Positions 15,860-24,184 of a DNA stretch of 64,000 nucleotides are shown piece after piece. The stretch is from Saccharicrinis sp050589685 (GTDB taxonomy: Bacteria > Bacteroidota > Bacteroidia > Bacteroidales > Marinilabiliaceae): positions 124,001 to 188,000 of the forward strand of contig NZ_JBNGOS010000004.1 of assembly GCF_050589685.1 (NCBI RefSeq), given 5' to 3'. The notes beneath the pieces were generated by a model. The model was given only the letters and a program-made list of their open reading frames with translations, did no database searches and was not told the DNA's origin. Position 1 is the stretch's first letter. Each line of letters starts with the position of its first letter. Position numbers and translations under genes: made by a program.

Positions 15860-16353
15860 GGATTGTATTACACTGTTCGGATTCCGCATTTGGCAATGCA
15901 GCCCTAATTGCCAAATGGCATAGTCTTCCTGCTAAAGAAGTTGTCCAAAACGGAAAGAAATACAAGGGAAGGGGATGGAGTGGAATCGGATATCATTATG
16001 TGATACTGAATGGGTGGCTGGCTTCCAATATCTTTCATCCTAAATTTGATGGATATGTGGAAACCGGCCGTCCGTTAGATGATGATTTGGTTGTGTTGGG
16101 AAAGGAAGTAGGCGCACATGTTAAAGGTTATAACTCTAATTCGGTGGGTATATGTTTGATAGGTAAGTCCGGTCAGTTTACAGAAGCACAGATGAATACC
16201 TCGCTTCGGTTAATATATGATTTGGAATTACAGTTTCATGATATCGATATCCTCCAGCATAGCAATCTGGATCAGAATAAACCGCACTGTGCAGGATTAG
16301 ATTTAACCTTATGGCGAAATAACTACGAAAAGTATAAATCAATAGTAGGTTAG
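15853..16353 (+). CDS. N-acetylmuramoyl-L-alanine amidase (T7 lysozyme-like), endolysin
   Basis: 166 residues with no signal peptide, so export would need the preceding holin. The amidase_2/PGRP fold is recognisable from LHCSDS (His 7, zinc ligand), GWSGIGYHYVI, NSVGICLIGKSGQFT, LQHSNLD and KPHCAGLDL (His and Cys ligand region). The length equals that of T7-type phage amidases. It should cleave the bond between MurNAc and the stem peptide. It is translationally coupled to the holin and is the last gene of the accessory block before the tRNA genes. Confidence 0.88.
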   Translation: MVRIVLHCSDSAFGNAALIAKWHSLPAKEVVQNGKKYKGRGWSGIGYHYVILNGWLASNIFHPKFDGYVETGRPLDDDLVVLGKEVGAHVKGYNSNSVGICLIGKSGQFTEAQMNTSLRLIYDLELQFHDIDILQHSNLDQNKPHCAGLDLTLWRNNYEKYKSIVG

Positions 16354-16430
16354 GTTATATTTTTTGACTTTCGTGAGGATCCGTGATCCGTGAATACGGA
16401 ACATTTGTAGATGGTTTATGATAAAACAAA

Positions 16431-16461
16431 AAAGACCTGCAAAATCAATTTGCAGGTCTTT
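16431..16461 (-). terminator. Terminator of the tRNA-Val transcript
   Basis: The perfect 13-bp stem AAAGACCTGCAAA / TTTGCAGGTCTTT (loop 16444-16448) is followed on the minus strand by TTTTGTTTT. It lies 2 nt beyond the 3' end of the second tRNA. Confidence 0.85.
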
Positions 16462-16462
16462 G

Positions 16463-16537
16463 TGGGCGATGAGGGAGTCGAACCCCCGACCCCTTGGGTG
16501 TAAACCAAGTGCTCTGAACCAACTGAGCTAATCGCCC
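16463..16537 (-). tRNA. tRNA-Val (UAC)
   Basis: 75 nt including the discriminator A. Acceptor arms are GGGCGAT / ATCGCCC, the D arm is GCTC..GAGC, and the anticodon stem CTTGG/CCAAG encloses loop TTTACAC (anticodon UAC). The T arm is GGGGGTTCGACTCCC-like. CCA is not encoded. It is identical to the upstream copy. Confidence 0.95.
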
Positions 16538-16567
16538 GAAATTTCTTCGTGCTTTTTTATTTTTGGG

Positions 16568-16642
16568 TGGGCGATGAGGGAGTCGAACCCCCGACCCCTT
16601 GGGTGTAAACCAAGTGCTCTGAACCAACTGAGCTAATCGCCC
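16568..16642 (-). tRNA. tRNA-Val (UAC), first copy of the tandem pair
   Basis: Identical in sequence to the gene at 16463-16537 and separated from it by 30 nt. Anticodon UAC, no encoded CCA. The pair is transcribed from the promoter at about 16796-16826 on the minus strand. Confidence 0.95.
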
Positions 16643-16795
16643 CAATGTTTTAATTTATCTAGATCAAACTCTAACTGTCCCGTCTAAAACAGGAATCTCT
16701 GAATGACCTATTCGCCCGATAAAAGATTTGCCTTTTATCTTGAAAAACCAACAGATTATCTTCATAATGTGTTGTCCTTGTTTTTAAAAGCGATG

Positions 16796-16826
16796 CAAAT
16801 ATAGATGTCTTTTTTGTATCTGCAAA
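16796..16826 (-). promoter_or_regulatory. Consensus Bacteroidota promoter for the tRNA-Val pair
   Basis: On the minus strand TTTG (16826-16823), exactly 19 nt, then TATATTTG (16803-16796). This matches the housekeeping sigma consensus TTTG-N19-TAnnTTTG. Transcription would start near 16789, leaving a leader of about 150 nt before the first tRNA. Confidence 0.75.
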
Positions 16827-16839
16827 ATTTTTTTTGAAA

Positions 16840-18129
16840 TCATACCACTTCGGCAACAACAAAGGTGCTTCCTCCAATGAAAACCAAATCATTAGGGGTT
16901 GAAATTTTTATTGCATTATTTAAAGCTTCTGAAACGGAATTGTAATTTTCGCCAAGTAAACCTATTTTTTCAGCCTCCTTCTTTAGAATTTTGGCATCTA
17001 ATCCTCGCGGAATATTAGGCTTGGCAAAATAATACCGTGCGTCTTTGGGTAAAAGAGGAAGTATCTTACTAAAGTCTTTATCATTTACCATTCCCCAGAC
17101 AATATGCAACGATTTATATGGTGTTTGAGAAATCTGTTTAACTAATTCGTTTACACCTTCCGCGTTGTGGCCGGTATCGCAGATAATTGTAGGGTTAGCC
17201 CCGAGCACTTGCCATCTTCCCATAAGACCTGTGTTTTGCACAGTCTTATTTAAGCCACTGTATATGTGATCCGACTGTATGCGAAAACCTCCTTCAATTA
17301 AAATATCAATAGTTTTTAATACAGTTTTAATATTCTTTTGTTGATACATGCCCAATAAATCCAATTTTAGATCGGTATATTGTAATGTGTTGTTTTTATA
17401 AACCTGTAAAATTTGAGTGGCATCAATACCATTCATGGCTACCGGGATATCGTACTCTGAATCGGCAAAATAAATAGGAGCATCGGTTTTTTGGGCAACC
17501 TTTTTGAAAATTGTTTGGGTCCTACTATCGGTTTCTCCAATAATCACAGGAATCTTTGTTTTGATAACACCTGCCTTTTCAATGGCAATTTTTTCAATAC
17601 TATCTCCTAACAAAGCAACATGATCAAGCCCAATATTTGTAATGACGGAACATACCGGTGTTACAATATTGGTTGAGTCCAACCTGCCTCCCAGCCCAAC
17701 TTCAATAATTGCAACATCAACATTCTTCTGTTGGAAATAGAGAAATGCCATGGCTACCGTCATTTCAAAGAATGATGGTTTAAGCTCCTGAATAAATGAT
17801 CGATGTCTTTCAACAAAATCGATAACATCTTGTTCCGATATGCAAGTCCCATTAATCTTAATTCTTTCCCTAAAGTCTTTTAAATGAGGAGATGTATACA
17901 GGCCAACCTTATAGCCTGCTTCTTGCAGAACGGAAGCCAAGCAGTGTGATACAGACCCCTTTCCGTTGGTTCCGGCAATGTGTATTGTTTTATAGCTGTT
18001 ATGTGGATGTTTAAAATAGTCGTCTAATTTATACGTATTATTCAGATTGGCTTTATAAGCAACCTTTCCCGTACGCTGATACATTGGTAATTGCGAAAAC
18101 AGGAAATCCAATACCTCGGCATATAACAT
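16840..18129 (-). CDS. folC: Dihydrofolate synthase / folylpolyglutamate synthase
   Basis: 429 residues, full family length. The P-loop GTNGKGS (53-59) sits inside IHIAGTNGKGSV, followed by LYTSPHL and DFRERIKING. Further on are VGLGGRLDSTNIV, ITNIGLDHVALLGDS and CDTGHNAEGV, all standard Mur-ligase-fold signatures of FolC. It adds glutamate to dihydropteroate or folates in the cytoplasm using ATP. ATG at 18129. It faces away from phoH, with about 100 nt of AT-rich DNA between the two starts. Confidence 0.95.
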   Translation of the reverse strand: MLYAEVLDFLFSQLPMYQRTGKVAYKANLNNTYKLDDYFKHPHNSYKTIHIAGTNGKGSVSHCLASVLQEAGYKVGLYTSPHLKDFRERIKINGTCISEQDVIDFVERHRSFIQELKPSFFEMTVAMAFLYFQQKNVDVAIIEVGLGGRLDSTNIVTPVCSVITNIGLDHVALLGDSIEKIAIEKAGVIKTKIPVIIGETDSRTQTIFKKVAQKTDAPIYFADSEYDIPVAMNGIDATQILQVYKNNTLQYTDLKLDLLGMYQQKNIKTVLKTIDILIEGGFRIQSDHIYSGLNKTVQNTGLMGRWQVLGANPTIICDTGHNAEGVNELVKQISQTPYKSLHIVWGMVNDKDFSKILPLLPKDARYYFAKPNIPRGLDAKILKKEAEKIGLLGENYNSVSEALNNAIKISTPNDLVFIGGSTFVVAEVV

Positions 18130-18232
18130 CTTAGCTCAATTTTAATTTTATAATATTAATCAAATAACACCATGTTTTTTATTTAAAAATAAATATATTT
18201 AAAAAACGTTCAACTTTTTAAAACCGCTGAAT

Positions 18233-19555
18233 ATGCCCAAAAAACGAAAAGTTTTTATTCTGGATACAAATGTGGTGCTTCACGACCACAAATGTATATA
18301 CAACTTTGAGAATAATGACGTAATCCTACCAATTGTTGTGCTGGAGGAGCTCGACAAGTTTAAAAAGGGTAACGATCAAATTAATTATCAGGCCCGGGAG
18401 TTTGTGCGCGACCTGAATAAAATTTCCGGCGAGAAACTTTTTAAGGAAGGTATTGTGCTAGGGCCCAAGCAAGGAAAGCTTTTTATTGCTACCGGAAAAC
18501 CCTTCACCCAAGCCATGCAGGATTCTTTCTTCGAAAAATCCCCGGATCACAGGATCCTGGCAATCGCATTGTATGTGGAGGAAAAATTCAAAACAAGGGA
18601 GGTTATCTTAGTTACCAAGGACATTAATCTTAGGATGAAAGCCAAATCTTTAGGTTTAAACAGCGAAGATTATACCACAGATAAGGTTAAAGATATTGAT
18701 GTTCTTGACAAGGGAGTTCAAATCAATGATGACTTCGATCCCAAGGTAATAGAATTACTGTATACTTCGGATGGAGTATCTCAAGAAGAATTCCCAATTC
18801 AGAAATTACCGGCGAACCAGTACTTTGTATTAAGAAATGCCAGCAAAAGTGTGCTGGCAACCTTCGATCCTTTTACAAACTTAATTAAGCGAGTTGAAAA
18901 ACAGGGTGCGTTTGGAATTGAGCCAAGAAATGCTGAGCAAACCTTTTCGTTAAATGCCTTGATGAACCAGGATATACAATTGGTTTCGTTAACCGGGAAA
19001 GCAGGTACCGGTAAAACATTGCTGGCTTTGGCGGCAGCGCTGCAGCAAAACAAAAGTTTTAAGCAGATATTACTGGCACGCCCCATTGTTCCTTTGTCCA
19101 ACCGAGACCTGGGATTCCTGCCTGGAGATGTGAACGACAAGATAGGCCCGTACATGCAACCATTGTTCGATAACTTGAGCGTAATAAAGCATTGTCATAG
19201 CCCTAAGAGCCGCGAAAATTTGTTGATTGAGGAGATGCAGCGCGACGAGCAATTGCTGATTACCCCATTGGCGTATATTAGAGGGCGAAGTTTATCCGAC
19301 GTTTACTTTATTGTAGATGAAGCTCAAAATCTAACGCCGCACGAGGTAAAAACCATCATTACCCGCGCAGGCGCAGGCACAAAGATTATTTTTACTGGAG
19401 ATATTGAGCAGATTGACACACCTTATTTAGATAAAACATCCAATGGATTGGCATTTCTAACGGAAAAAATGAAAGGTCAGGATGTTTTTGCCCACGTAAA
19501 TTTGGTAAAAGGTGAACGAAGCTATTTAGCGGAATTGGCCAGTGATTTGTTATAA
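18233..19555 (+). CDS. PhoH-family ATPase fused to N-terminal PIN domain (PhoH2)
   Basis: 440 residues. An N-terminal PIN RNase domain begins VFILDTNVVLHD, with the acidic residues of the family (LEELDKFKKG, SPDHRILA). The C-terminal PhoH ATPase has Walker A GKAGTGKT at about residue 255, RPIVPLSNRDLGFLPGD, Walker B FIVDEAQN near 359 and FTGDIEQID. PhoH2 proteins couple an RNA helicase-like ATPase to RNA cleavage; the physiological role in Bacteroidota is not established. It is monocistronic, with a strong terminator behind it. Confidence 0.92.
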   Translation: MPKKRKVFILDTNVVLHDHKCIYNFENNDVILPIVVLEELDKFKKGNDQINYQAREFVRDLNKISGEKLFKEGIVLGPKQGKLFIATGKPFTQAMQDSFFEKSPDHRILAIALYVEEKFKTREVILVTKDINLRMKAKSLGLNSEDYTTDKVKDIDVLDKGVQINDDFDPKVIELLYTSDGVSQEEFPIQKLPANQYFVLRNASKSVLATFDPFTNLIKRVEKQGAFGIEPRNAEQTFSLNALMNQDIQLVSLTGKAGTGKTLLALAAALQQNKSFKQILLARPIVPLSNRDLGFLPGDVNDKIGPYMQPLFDNLSVIKHCHSPKSRENLLIEEMQRDEQLLITPLAYIRGRSLSDVYFIVDEAQNLTPHEVKTIITRAGAGTKIIFTGDIEQIDTPYLDKTSNGLAFLTEKMKGQDVFAHVNLVKGERSYLAELASDLL

Positions 19556-19574
19556 AAGACAAGTAAATTCTATG

Positions 19575-19605
19575 AAAAGGGTCGGAATTATATTCCGACC
19601 CTTTT
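19575..19605 (+). terminator. Terminator after phoH
   Basis: AAAAGGGTCGGAA / TTCCGACCCTTTT (19575-19587 and 19593-19605) form a 13-bp stem with loop ttata, running into a T tract. Confidence 0.85.
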
Positions 19606-19647
19606 TTATCCTCAAAACTGAGCAATTAATTATTAAGTTCTTTTCGT

Positions 19648-19655
19648 TATCTTTG
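19648..19655 (+). promoter_or_regulatory. -7 element of the mtaB promoter
   Basis: TATCTTTG fits TAnnTTTG. It lies 70 nt before ATG 19725 and after the phoH terminator, which rules out the longer upstream start (TTG 19542). No exact TTTG is found at the -33 position. Confidence 0.5.
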
Positions 19656-19724
19656 TGCACTTTTTTGAGATTTCGAAAAAGGATCAGCCCGGATGTGTTA
19701 TTAAATATAGGAGAAAGAGTTAAG

Positions 19725-21044
19725 ATGATTGATAAGTCGTTGTTTTTAGAGAAGAAGGTTGCTTTTCACACGTTAGGGTGCAAGTTGAATTTTAGTGAGA
19801 CGTCGACCATAGCAAGGGCATTGACCGACGAAGGATTTGTTAAGGTTAAATATGACGATTTTGCGGACGTGTATGTGATTAATACCTGTTCGGTAACGGA
19901 GATTGCAGATAAAAAGTGTCGTCAGGCCATAAAAAAAGCCATAAGGCAAAATCCAAATGCTTTTGTGGTTGTTACGGGATGTTTTGCTCAACTTAAACCA
20001 TTAACGATTGCAGAGATGGATGGCGTTGATCTGGTATTGGGTTCCAACGAGAAATTTAAAATGACCGATTACCTAGGAGACTTGCAGAAGAAAGCTTCCG
20101 GCGAAGTGCATGCGGGTAAGATAATGACCAACAAAGAGTTTTTTCCATCCTATTCAATGGGGGACAGAACCAGAACTTTCCTAAAAGTTCAGGATGGCTG
20201 CGATTATTTTTGTTCGTACTGCACGATTCCTTTGGCCCGGGGAAAAAGCAGGAATGCAGACGTCAGGACAACTGTGGAGTTGGCCAAAAAAGCCGTTTCG
20301 GAAGGCGCAAAGGAAATAATTTTGACCGGAGTTAATATCGGAGATTTTGGGAAAAGCACCAATGAAAATTTCTTTCAGCTGATTCAGGAGTTGGATAAGA
20401 TAGAAGAAATCCAGCGATTTAGAATTTCGAGTATTGAGCCTAATCTGTTAACGGATGAAATCATTGAATTTGTAGCGAGGTCAAATAAATTTATGCCTCA
20501 TTTTCATATTCCTTTGCAATCCGGGTCTAACAAGGTGTTGGCACTCATGAAGCGCAAATATAATCGCGAGCTCTTCGCCCATAGGGTAGATAAAATCAAA
20601 TCTTTGCTTCCGCATGCATTTATTGGGGTTGATGTGATTGTTGGTGTTCGAGGCGAAACAGATGTGCATTTTAACCAGGCCTTGGAATTTATTCATGGAT
20701 TGGATATTTCGCAATTACATGTTTTTACCTATTCGGAGAGACCCAATACTAAAGCTTTGACGATTGATCATGTAGTACCCGTATCCGAAAGAAAAATAAG
20801 AAGTCAGGTGTTGCATCAGATATCAGATAAAAAAACACGTCATTTTTACAGTCAATTTGTAGGTCAACGGGCTAACGTATTGCTTGAAGGAAGCGAAAAC
20901 GAAGGTATAATGAACGGGTTCACCGAAAATTATTTGAAAGTTAAACTTCCTTATGATGCCGCGTTAAAAAACACGGTCAGAAAAGTGAGGCTAAAATCAT
21001 TTGTACCTGAAGAAATGGTGTTTGATGCAGAATTAATCGATTGA
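19725..21044 (+). CDS. mtaB: tRNA t6A37 methylthiotransferase MtaB
   Basis: 439 residues from ATG 19725, preceded by ataggaga. An N-terminal UPF0004 domain (VAFHTLGCKLNFSETS with a cluster-binding Cys, INTCSV, VVTGCFAQ) precedes a radical SAM core with C159-x3-C163-x2-C166 (GCDYFCSYCTIP). The C-terminal TRAM domain starts near FVGQRANVLLEG. The GCKLN start and overall length separate MtaB from MiaB and RimO. It adds a methylthio group to t6A at position 37 of ANN-decoding tRNAs using two Fe-S clusters. It has its own promoter. Confidence 0.93.
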   Translation: MIDKSLFLEKKVAFHTLGCKLNFSETSTIARALTDEGFVKVKYDDFADVYVINTCSVTEIADKKCRQAIKKAIRQNPNAFVVVTGCFAQLKPLTIAEMDGVDLVLGSNEKFKMTDYLGDLQKKASGEVHAGKIMTNKEFFPSYSMGDRTRTFLKVQDGCDYFCSYCTIPLARGKSRNADVRTTVELAKKAVSEGAKEIILTGVNIGDFGKSTNENFFQLIQELDKIEEIQRFRISSIEPNLLTDEIIEFVARSNKFMPHFHIPLQSGSNKVLALMKRKYNRELFAHRVDKIKSLLPHAFIGVDVIVGVRGETDVHFNQALEFIHGLDISQLHVFTYSERPNTKALTIDHVVPVSERKIRSQVLHQISDKKTRHFYSQFVGQRANVLLEGSENEGIMNGFTENYLKVKLPYDAALKNTVRKVRLKSFVPEEMVFDAELID

Positions 21045-21049
21045 TTTCT

Positions 21050-21057
21050 TAGATTTG
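21050..21057 (+). promoter_or_regulatory. -7 element before the inositol-monophosphatase gene
   Basis: TAGATTTG matches TAnnTTTG and overlaps the end region of mtaB by only a few nt. The next start codon is 19 nt downstream, so the leader would be very short. Confidence 0.4.
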
Positions 21058-21076
21058 CGTGTAAATATAACAAACC

Positions 21077-21877
21077 ATGGATTTAGCAAGTATATGCCAG
21101 TTAGTTATTGCGCTCGTGAAAAATACGGGGCAATACATAAGAGAGGAATCGGCAAAAAGTAAACAAATAGAAGTAAAAGGGAAAAACGACTTTGTTACAC
21201 ATATCGATAAGGCATCGGAACAGAGGTTAGTGGCAGGATTGTCGAAACTTTTACCCGAAGCGGGTTTTGTGGCCGAGGAAGGTACCTCTAACAAAAAAGG
21301 GGAACGATTTAATTGGATCGTAGACCCCATCGACGGAACTACGAACTTCATTCATGGTTTATCACCGCATGCCATTAGCGTAGCCCTTGAAGACGGGGAG
21401 GAGATAGTGCTCGGCGTAATTTACGAATTGGGCTTGGACGAGTGTTTCTATACCTGGAAGGGCGCCCCGGCATACCTGAATGGAAAAAAAATCTCAGTGT
21501 CGCAGGCGTCTAAAGTTGAAGATAGTTTGCTGGCTACAGGCTTTCCGTATTCCGATTATAGCAAGATGAATGGTTTTATGGAATCGTTGGACTATTTTAT
21601 GAAAAACTCGCACGGATTAAGAAGGCTGGGTTCTGCAGCAACCGATATGGCTTACGTAGCTTGCGGCAGGTTCGAAGGATTTTACGAGTATGGTTTAAAA
21701 CCATACGATGTGGCAGCAGGTGTTATTTTAGTGAAAAACGCCGGTGGTAGCAATTGTGATTTTTCAGGTGGAGATGATTATGTTTACGGACAAGAAATCG
21801 TTTCGAGCAATGCTTTAATTTTTAATGAGTTTAAAGGAATCATTAAGGAATTAATGACTTCTAACAATAAAAAATAA
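21077..21877 (+). CDS. Inositol monophosphatase family protein (SuhB/CysQ-like)
   Basis: 266 residues. The metal-binding motifs of the Li-sensitive phosphatase superfamily are present: AEEGT (Glu), DPIDGTTNF beginning at D83, GSAATDMAYVACG, and the C-terminal YDVAAG (usually WDxAAG). It hydrolyses a small phosphate monoester in the cytoplasm; inositol-1-phosphate is the usual assay substrate but the true one here is unknown. It leads a tight gene string with the acyltransferase (2 nt apart) and the glycosyltransferase. Confidence 0.9.
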   Translation: MDLASICQLVIALVKNTGQYIREESAKSKQIEVKGKNDFVTHIDKASEQRLVAGLSKLLPEAGFVAEEGTSNKKGERFNWIVDPIDGTTNFIHGLSPHAISVALEDGEEIVLGVIYELGLDECFYTWKGAPAYLNGKKISVSQASKVEDSLLATGFPYSDYSKMNGFMESLDYFMKNSHGLRRLGSAATDMAYVACGRFEGFYEYGLKPYDVAAGVILVKNAGGSNCDFSGGDDYVYGQEIVSSNALIFNEFKGIIKELMTSNNKK

Positions 21878-21879
21878 CA

Positions 21880-22758
21880 ATGGGCGTAAAAATTGGCCTT
21901 CTTTTTATAAAACTAATTGGACACCTGCCTTTCCGGGTTCTCTTTATTATTTCTGATTGCTTTTATTTATTGGTTAGGTTATCGGGGTACAGGAAAAACG
22001 TGGTTATGACCAACTTGCGGAATTCTTTTCCTGAAAAATCGGAAGAGGAGTTAAAGCTTATCGCTAAAAAGTTTTTTCATCACCTTTGCGATTTGTTCTT
22101 TGAGACGTTTAAGCTGGTGAGTATCACCGAAGCGCAGATAAGAGAAAGGGTGCAGGTTGAGAATATGGAGTTGTTGGATAAGTATTACGATGAAGGTAAG
22201 GATGTGGTAGCTGTGTTGGGACACTATGGAAATTGGGAGTGGATCCCGTCCATTAACCTCTTTATAAAAGCACAAGGATGTGAGATCTATCATATTTTAA
22301 AAAGCAAGGCATATGATAAATTTATGCTAGACTTACGATCGAAATGGGGTACTTTAAATTTCACGATGAAAACTTCGTACCGATCAATTTACAAGTTAAA
22401 GATGATGAACAAGCGATTTGTTATTGGGGTGATTTCAGATCAAACGCCGGCGAAAAGCAAGATTCAATATTATTCTGAGTTTCTAAACCAAGATACACCG
22501 ATTCATCTTGGCGCGGAAAAAATGGCCGTTAAATTAAATAGTCCAGTCGTTTTTCTGCGGTTCGATAAATTAAAACGTGGGTATTACAAGCTTACCGTGG
22601 AGCCCTTAGTGGAAAATCCTCAGGAAACCGAAGAATATGAGATAACAAATTTGCATACAAAGTACCTGGAAAATATTATTAAGGAAAAACCTGAATTTTG
22701 GCTTTGGTCGCACAAAAGATGGAAGCATAAAAGAGAAGACGTATTTAAATTAGCATGA
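21880..22758 (+). CDS. Lipid A biosynthesis lauroyl/myristoyl acyltransferase-like protein (LpxL/LpxM family)
   Basis: 292 residues. An N-terminal hydrophobic anchor (about 15-32) precedes the catalytic HX4E motif, H115-YGNW-E120 in VLGHYGNWEW. The arginine/QTP block VIGVISDQTPAKSK follows, then AVKLNSPVVFLRF. This is the layout of late lipid A acyltransferases, which move an acyl chain from acyl-ACP to lipid A at the inner membrane. It starts 2 nt after the IMPase stop and overlaps the next gene by ATGA, so the three genes are an operon concerned with envelope lipid and glycan synthesis. Confidence 0.88.
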   Translation: MGVKIGLLFIKLIGHLPFRVLFIISDCFYLLVRLSGYRKNVVMTNLRNSFPEKSEEELKLIAKKFFHHLCDLFFETFKLVSITEAQIRERVQVENMELLDKYYDEGKDVVAVLGHYGNWEWIPSINLFIKAQGCEIYHILKSKAYDKFMLDLRSKWGTLNFTMKTSYRSIYKLKMMNKRFVIGVISDQTPAKSKIQYYSEFLNQDTPIHLGAEKMAVKLNSPVVFLRFDKLKRGYYKLTVEPLVENPQETEEYEITNLHTKYLENIIKEKPEFWLWSHKRWKHKREDVFKLA

Positions 22759-23786
22759 CCAAAGTAGCAGTTGTAATATTAAATTGGAATGGAGAAAAAC
22801 TTTTAAATGAATTTCTTCCGGCAGTAATTAAAAACTCGAAAGTTGATGGTGTAGAGGTTATTGTGGCGGATAATGCCTCAACTGATGCATCCATTCAAAT
22901 ATTAAATAACAAATTCCCTTCCGTTAAAATCATTCAATTAGACAAAAATTACGGATTTACAGGCGGATATAACAGAGCATTAAAACAGGTTGAATCAGAT
23001 TACATTGTTTTGCTGAATTCAGACATTGCTCCCGGGAAAGACTGGCTTCCGCCATTGATTAAAGAGATGGAAGGAAATCCGCGGACGGCCATTTGTGTGC
23101 CCAAAATAAAAAGCTATCACCAACCTACTCATTTTGAATATGCAGGAGCTGCTGGTGGTTATATCGATAAATATGGTTTTCCCTTTTGTAAAGGCCGTAT
23201 TTTTAATCAGATCGAGGAGGATAAGGGACAATATGATCAATCATCATCGGTATTTTGGGCAAGTGGTGCAGCTATGATGATACGCTCAAAGTTATATTTT
23301 GAAACGGGAGGTTTAGATGAGGATTTTTTTGCGCATATGGAAGAAATTGATCTTTGCTGGCGTTTGAAAAACAGGGGATGGGATGTTAAATACATTGCCA
23401 ATAGTGAAGTGTTTCACCTTGGGGGTGCCACGCTCGATTATAAAAATCCGAGAAAGGTTTATCTAAATTTCCGTAATAACCTGTTTGTACTCACTAAAAA
23501 TATTGCCAGGCATAAATTGCTGTATAAGTTGTCCCAAAGGATGGTGTTAGATGGTGTTGCGGCAATCAAATTCTTGGCTTCCAAAGAGTTTGTTAATTTT
23601 TGGTCTGTGATAAGAGCACACCTGAGTTTTTACGCATTCTTCGGGAAAATGTACAAGAAAAGGATTTATAATCTAAAACATGTCACCCTTAGTCATCATC
23701 CTGAAATATATTCTCATTCAATAGTTTTTCAGTTCTTTATTAAAAATAAAACAAAATATAATGAGTTGGATGATATAAAGTTCTAA
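22755..23786 (+). CDS. Family 2 glycosyltransferase (rhamnosyltransferase-like)
   Basis: 343 residues. The GT-A fold is clear from VAVVILNWNGEKLL, VIVADNASTDAS and VLLNSDIAPG (DxD-equivalent region). ASGAAMMIRSKLYFETGGLDEDFFAHMEEIDLCWRLK follows in separate blocks and is typical of WbbL/rhamnosyltransferase-like GT2 enzymes. A C-terminal helical tail of ~80 residues is less conserved. Its start overlaps the acyltransferase stop (ATGA), implying coupled translation. The acceptor is likely a cell-surface glycan or lipid-linked sugar; donor and linkage cannot be read from sequence. Confidence 0.9.
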   Translation: MTKVAVVILNWNGEKLLNEFLPAVIKNSKVDGVEVIVADNASTDASIQILNNKFPSVKIIQLDKNYGFTGGYNRALKQVESDYIVLLNSDIAPGKDWLPPLIKEMEGNPRTAICVPKIKSYHQPTHFEYAGAAGGYIDKYGFPFCKGRIFNQIEEDKGQYDQSSSVFWASGAAMMIRSKLYFETGGLDEDFFAHMEEIDLCWRLKNRGWDVKYIANSEVFHLGGATLDYKNPRKVYLNFRNNLFVLTKNIARHKLLYKLSQRMVLDGVAAIKFLASKEFVNFWSVIRAHLSFYAFFGKMYKKRIYNLKHVTLSHHPEIYSHSIVFQFFIKNKTKYNELDDIKF

Positions 23787-24184
23787 ATCATCGGAATGGA
23801 TTCATCAATGTTATTTCTTTCTTTTTCGTTCTCATCCATAACATATTTGCTACATTTTGGTTTGATATCCGATGGTTAATCCTACAAAAATGTAGTGCTT
23901 AACATGGGCTGACTCACCATATTCTTTTCTTTACTATCTCCATAAGTATCATATTAAGTGGTTAATAGATAATCACAGGATTCTTCTGCCTGTTATATCT
24001 GGCACGTTATCTGAAATGGGTATATCGACGTTATTCCAATTTAGAATAACGGAAGGTTGGATTGGGTTAAGAACCTAATACCATTGGTATAAAATTATGC
24101 CGAACGATATTTAAAGCTGCCGAACGGGAGTAGCCGGGTTATGCGGCATGTTAAAAACAAATCGGTAAATCAAGGCTGAACCGG
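23787..24184. other. Intergenic region before the molybdate cluster
   Basis: About 400 nt with no supportable gene. CTACATTTT (23850-23858) and AAAATGTAG (23887-23895) form a 9-bp inverted repeat with a 28-nt spacer. The stretch 24090-24160 is richer in GC with short repeats (ccgaacg, gccgggttatgcggc) and could be a leader structure. No match to the Moco riboswitch or to the ModE operator is evident by eye. Confidence 0.35.

Noticed and set aside
15236..16353. Holin/amidase pair as part of a prophage
   Set aside because: No capsid, terminase, portal, tail or integrase genes appear anywhere in the window.
16445..16645. 66-residue minus-strand ORF with an internal repeat
   Set aside because: It is a translation of the two tandem tRNA-Val genes; the repeat reflects their identity.
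19542..19724. Longer N-terminus for MtaB
   Set aside because: The TTG start lies before the phoH terminator and the TATCTTTG promoter element. The extra 61 residues do not resemble the family.
24090..24184. Moco-type riboswitch before the molybdate cluster
   Set aside because: Short GC-rich repeats are present, but I could not build the conserved Moco riboswitch core by eye.
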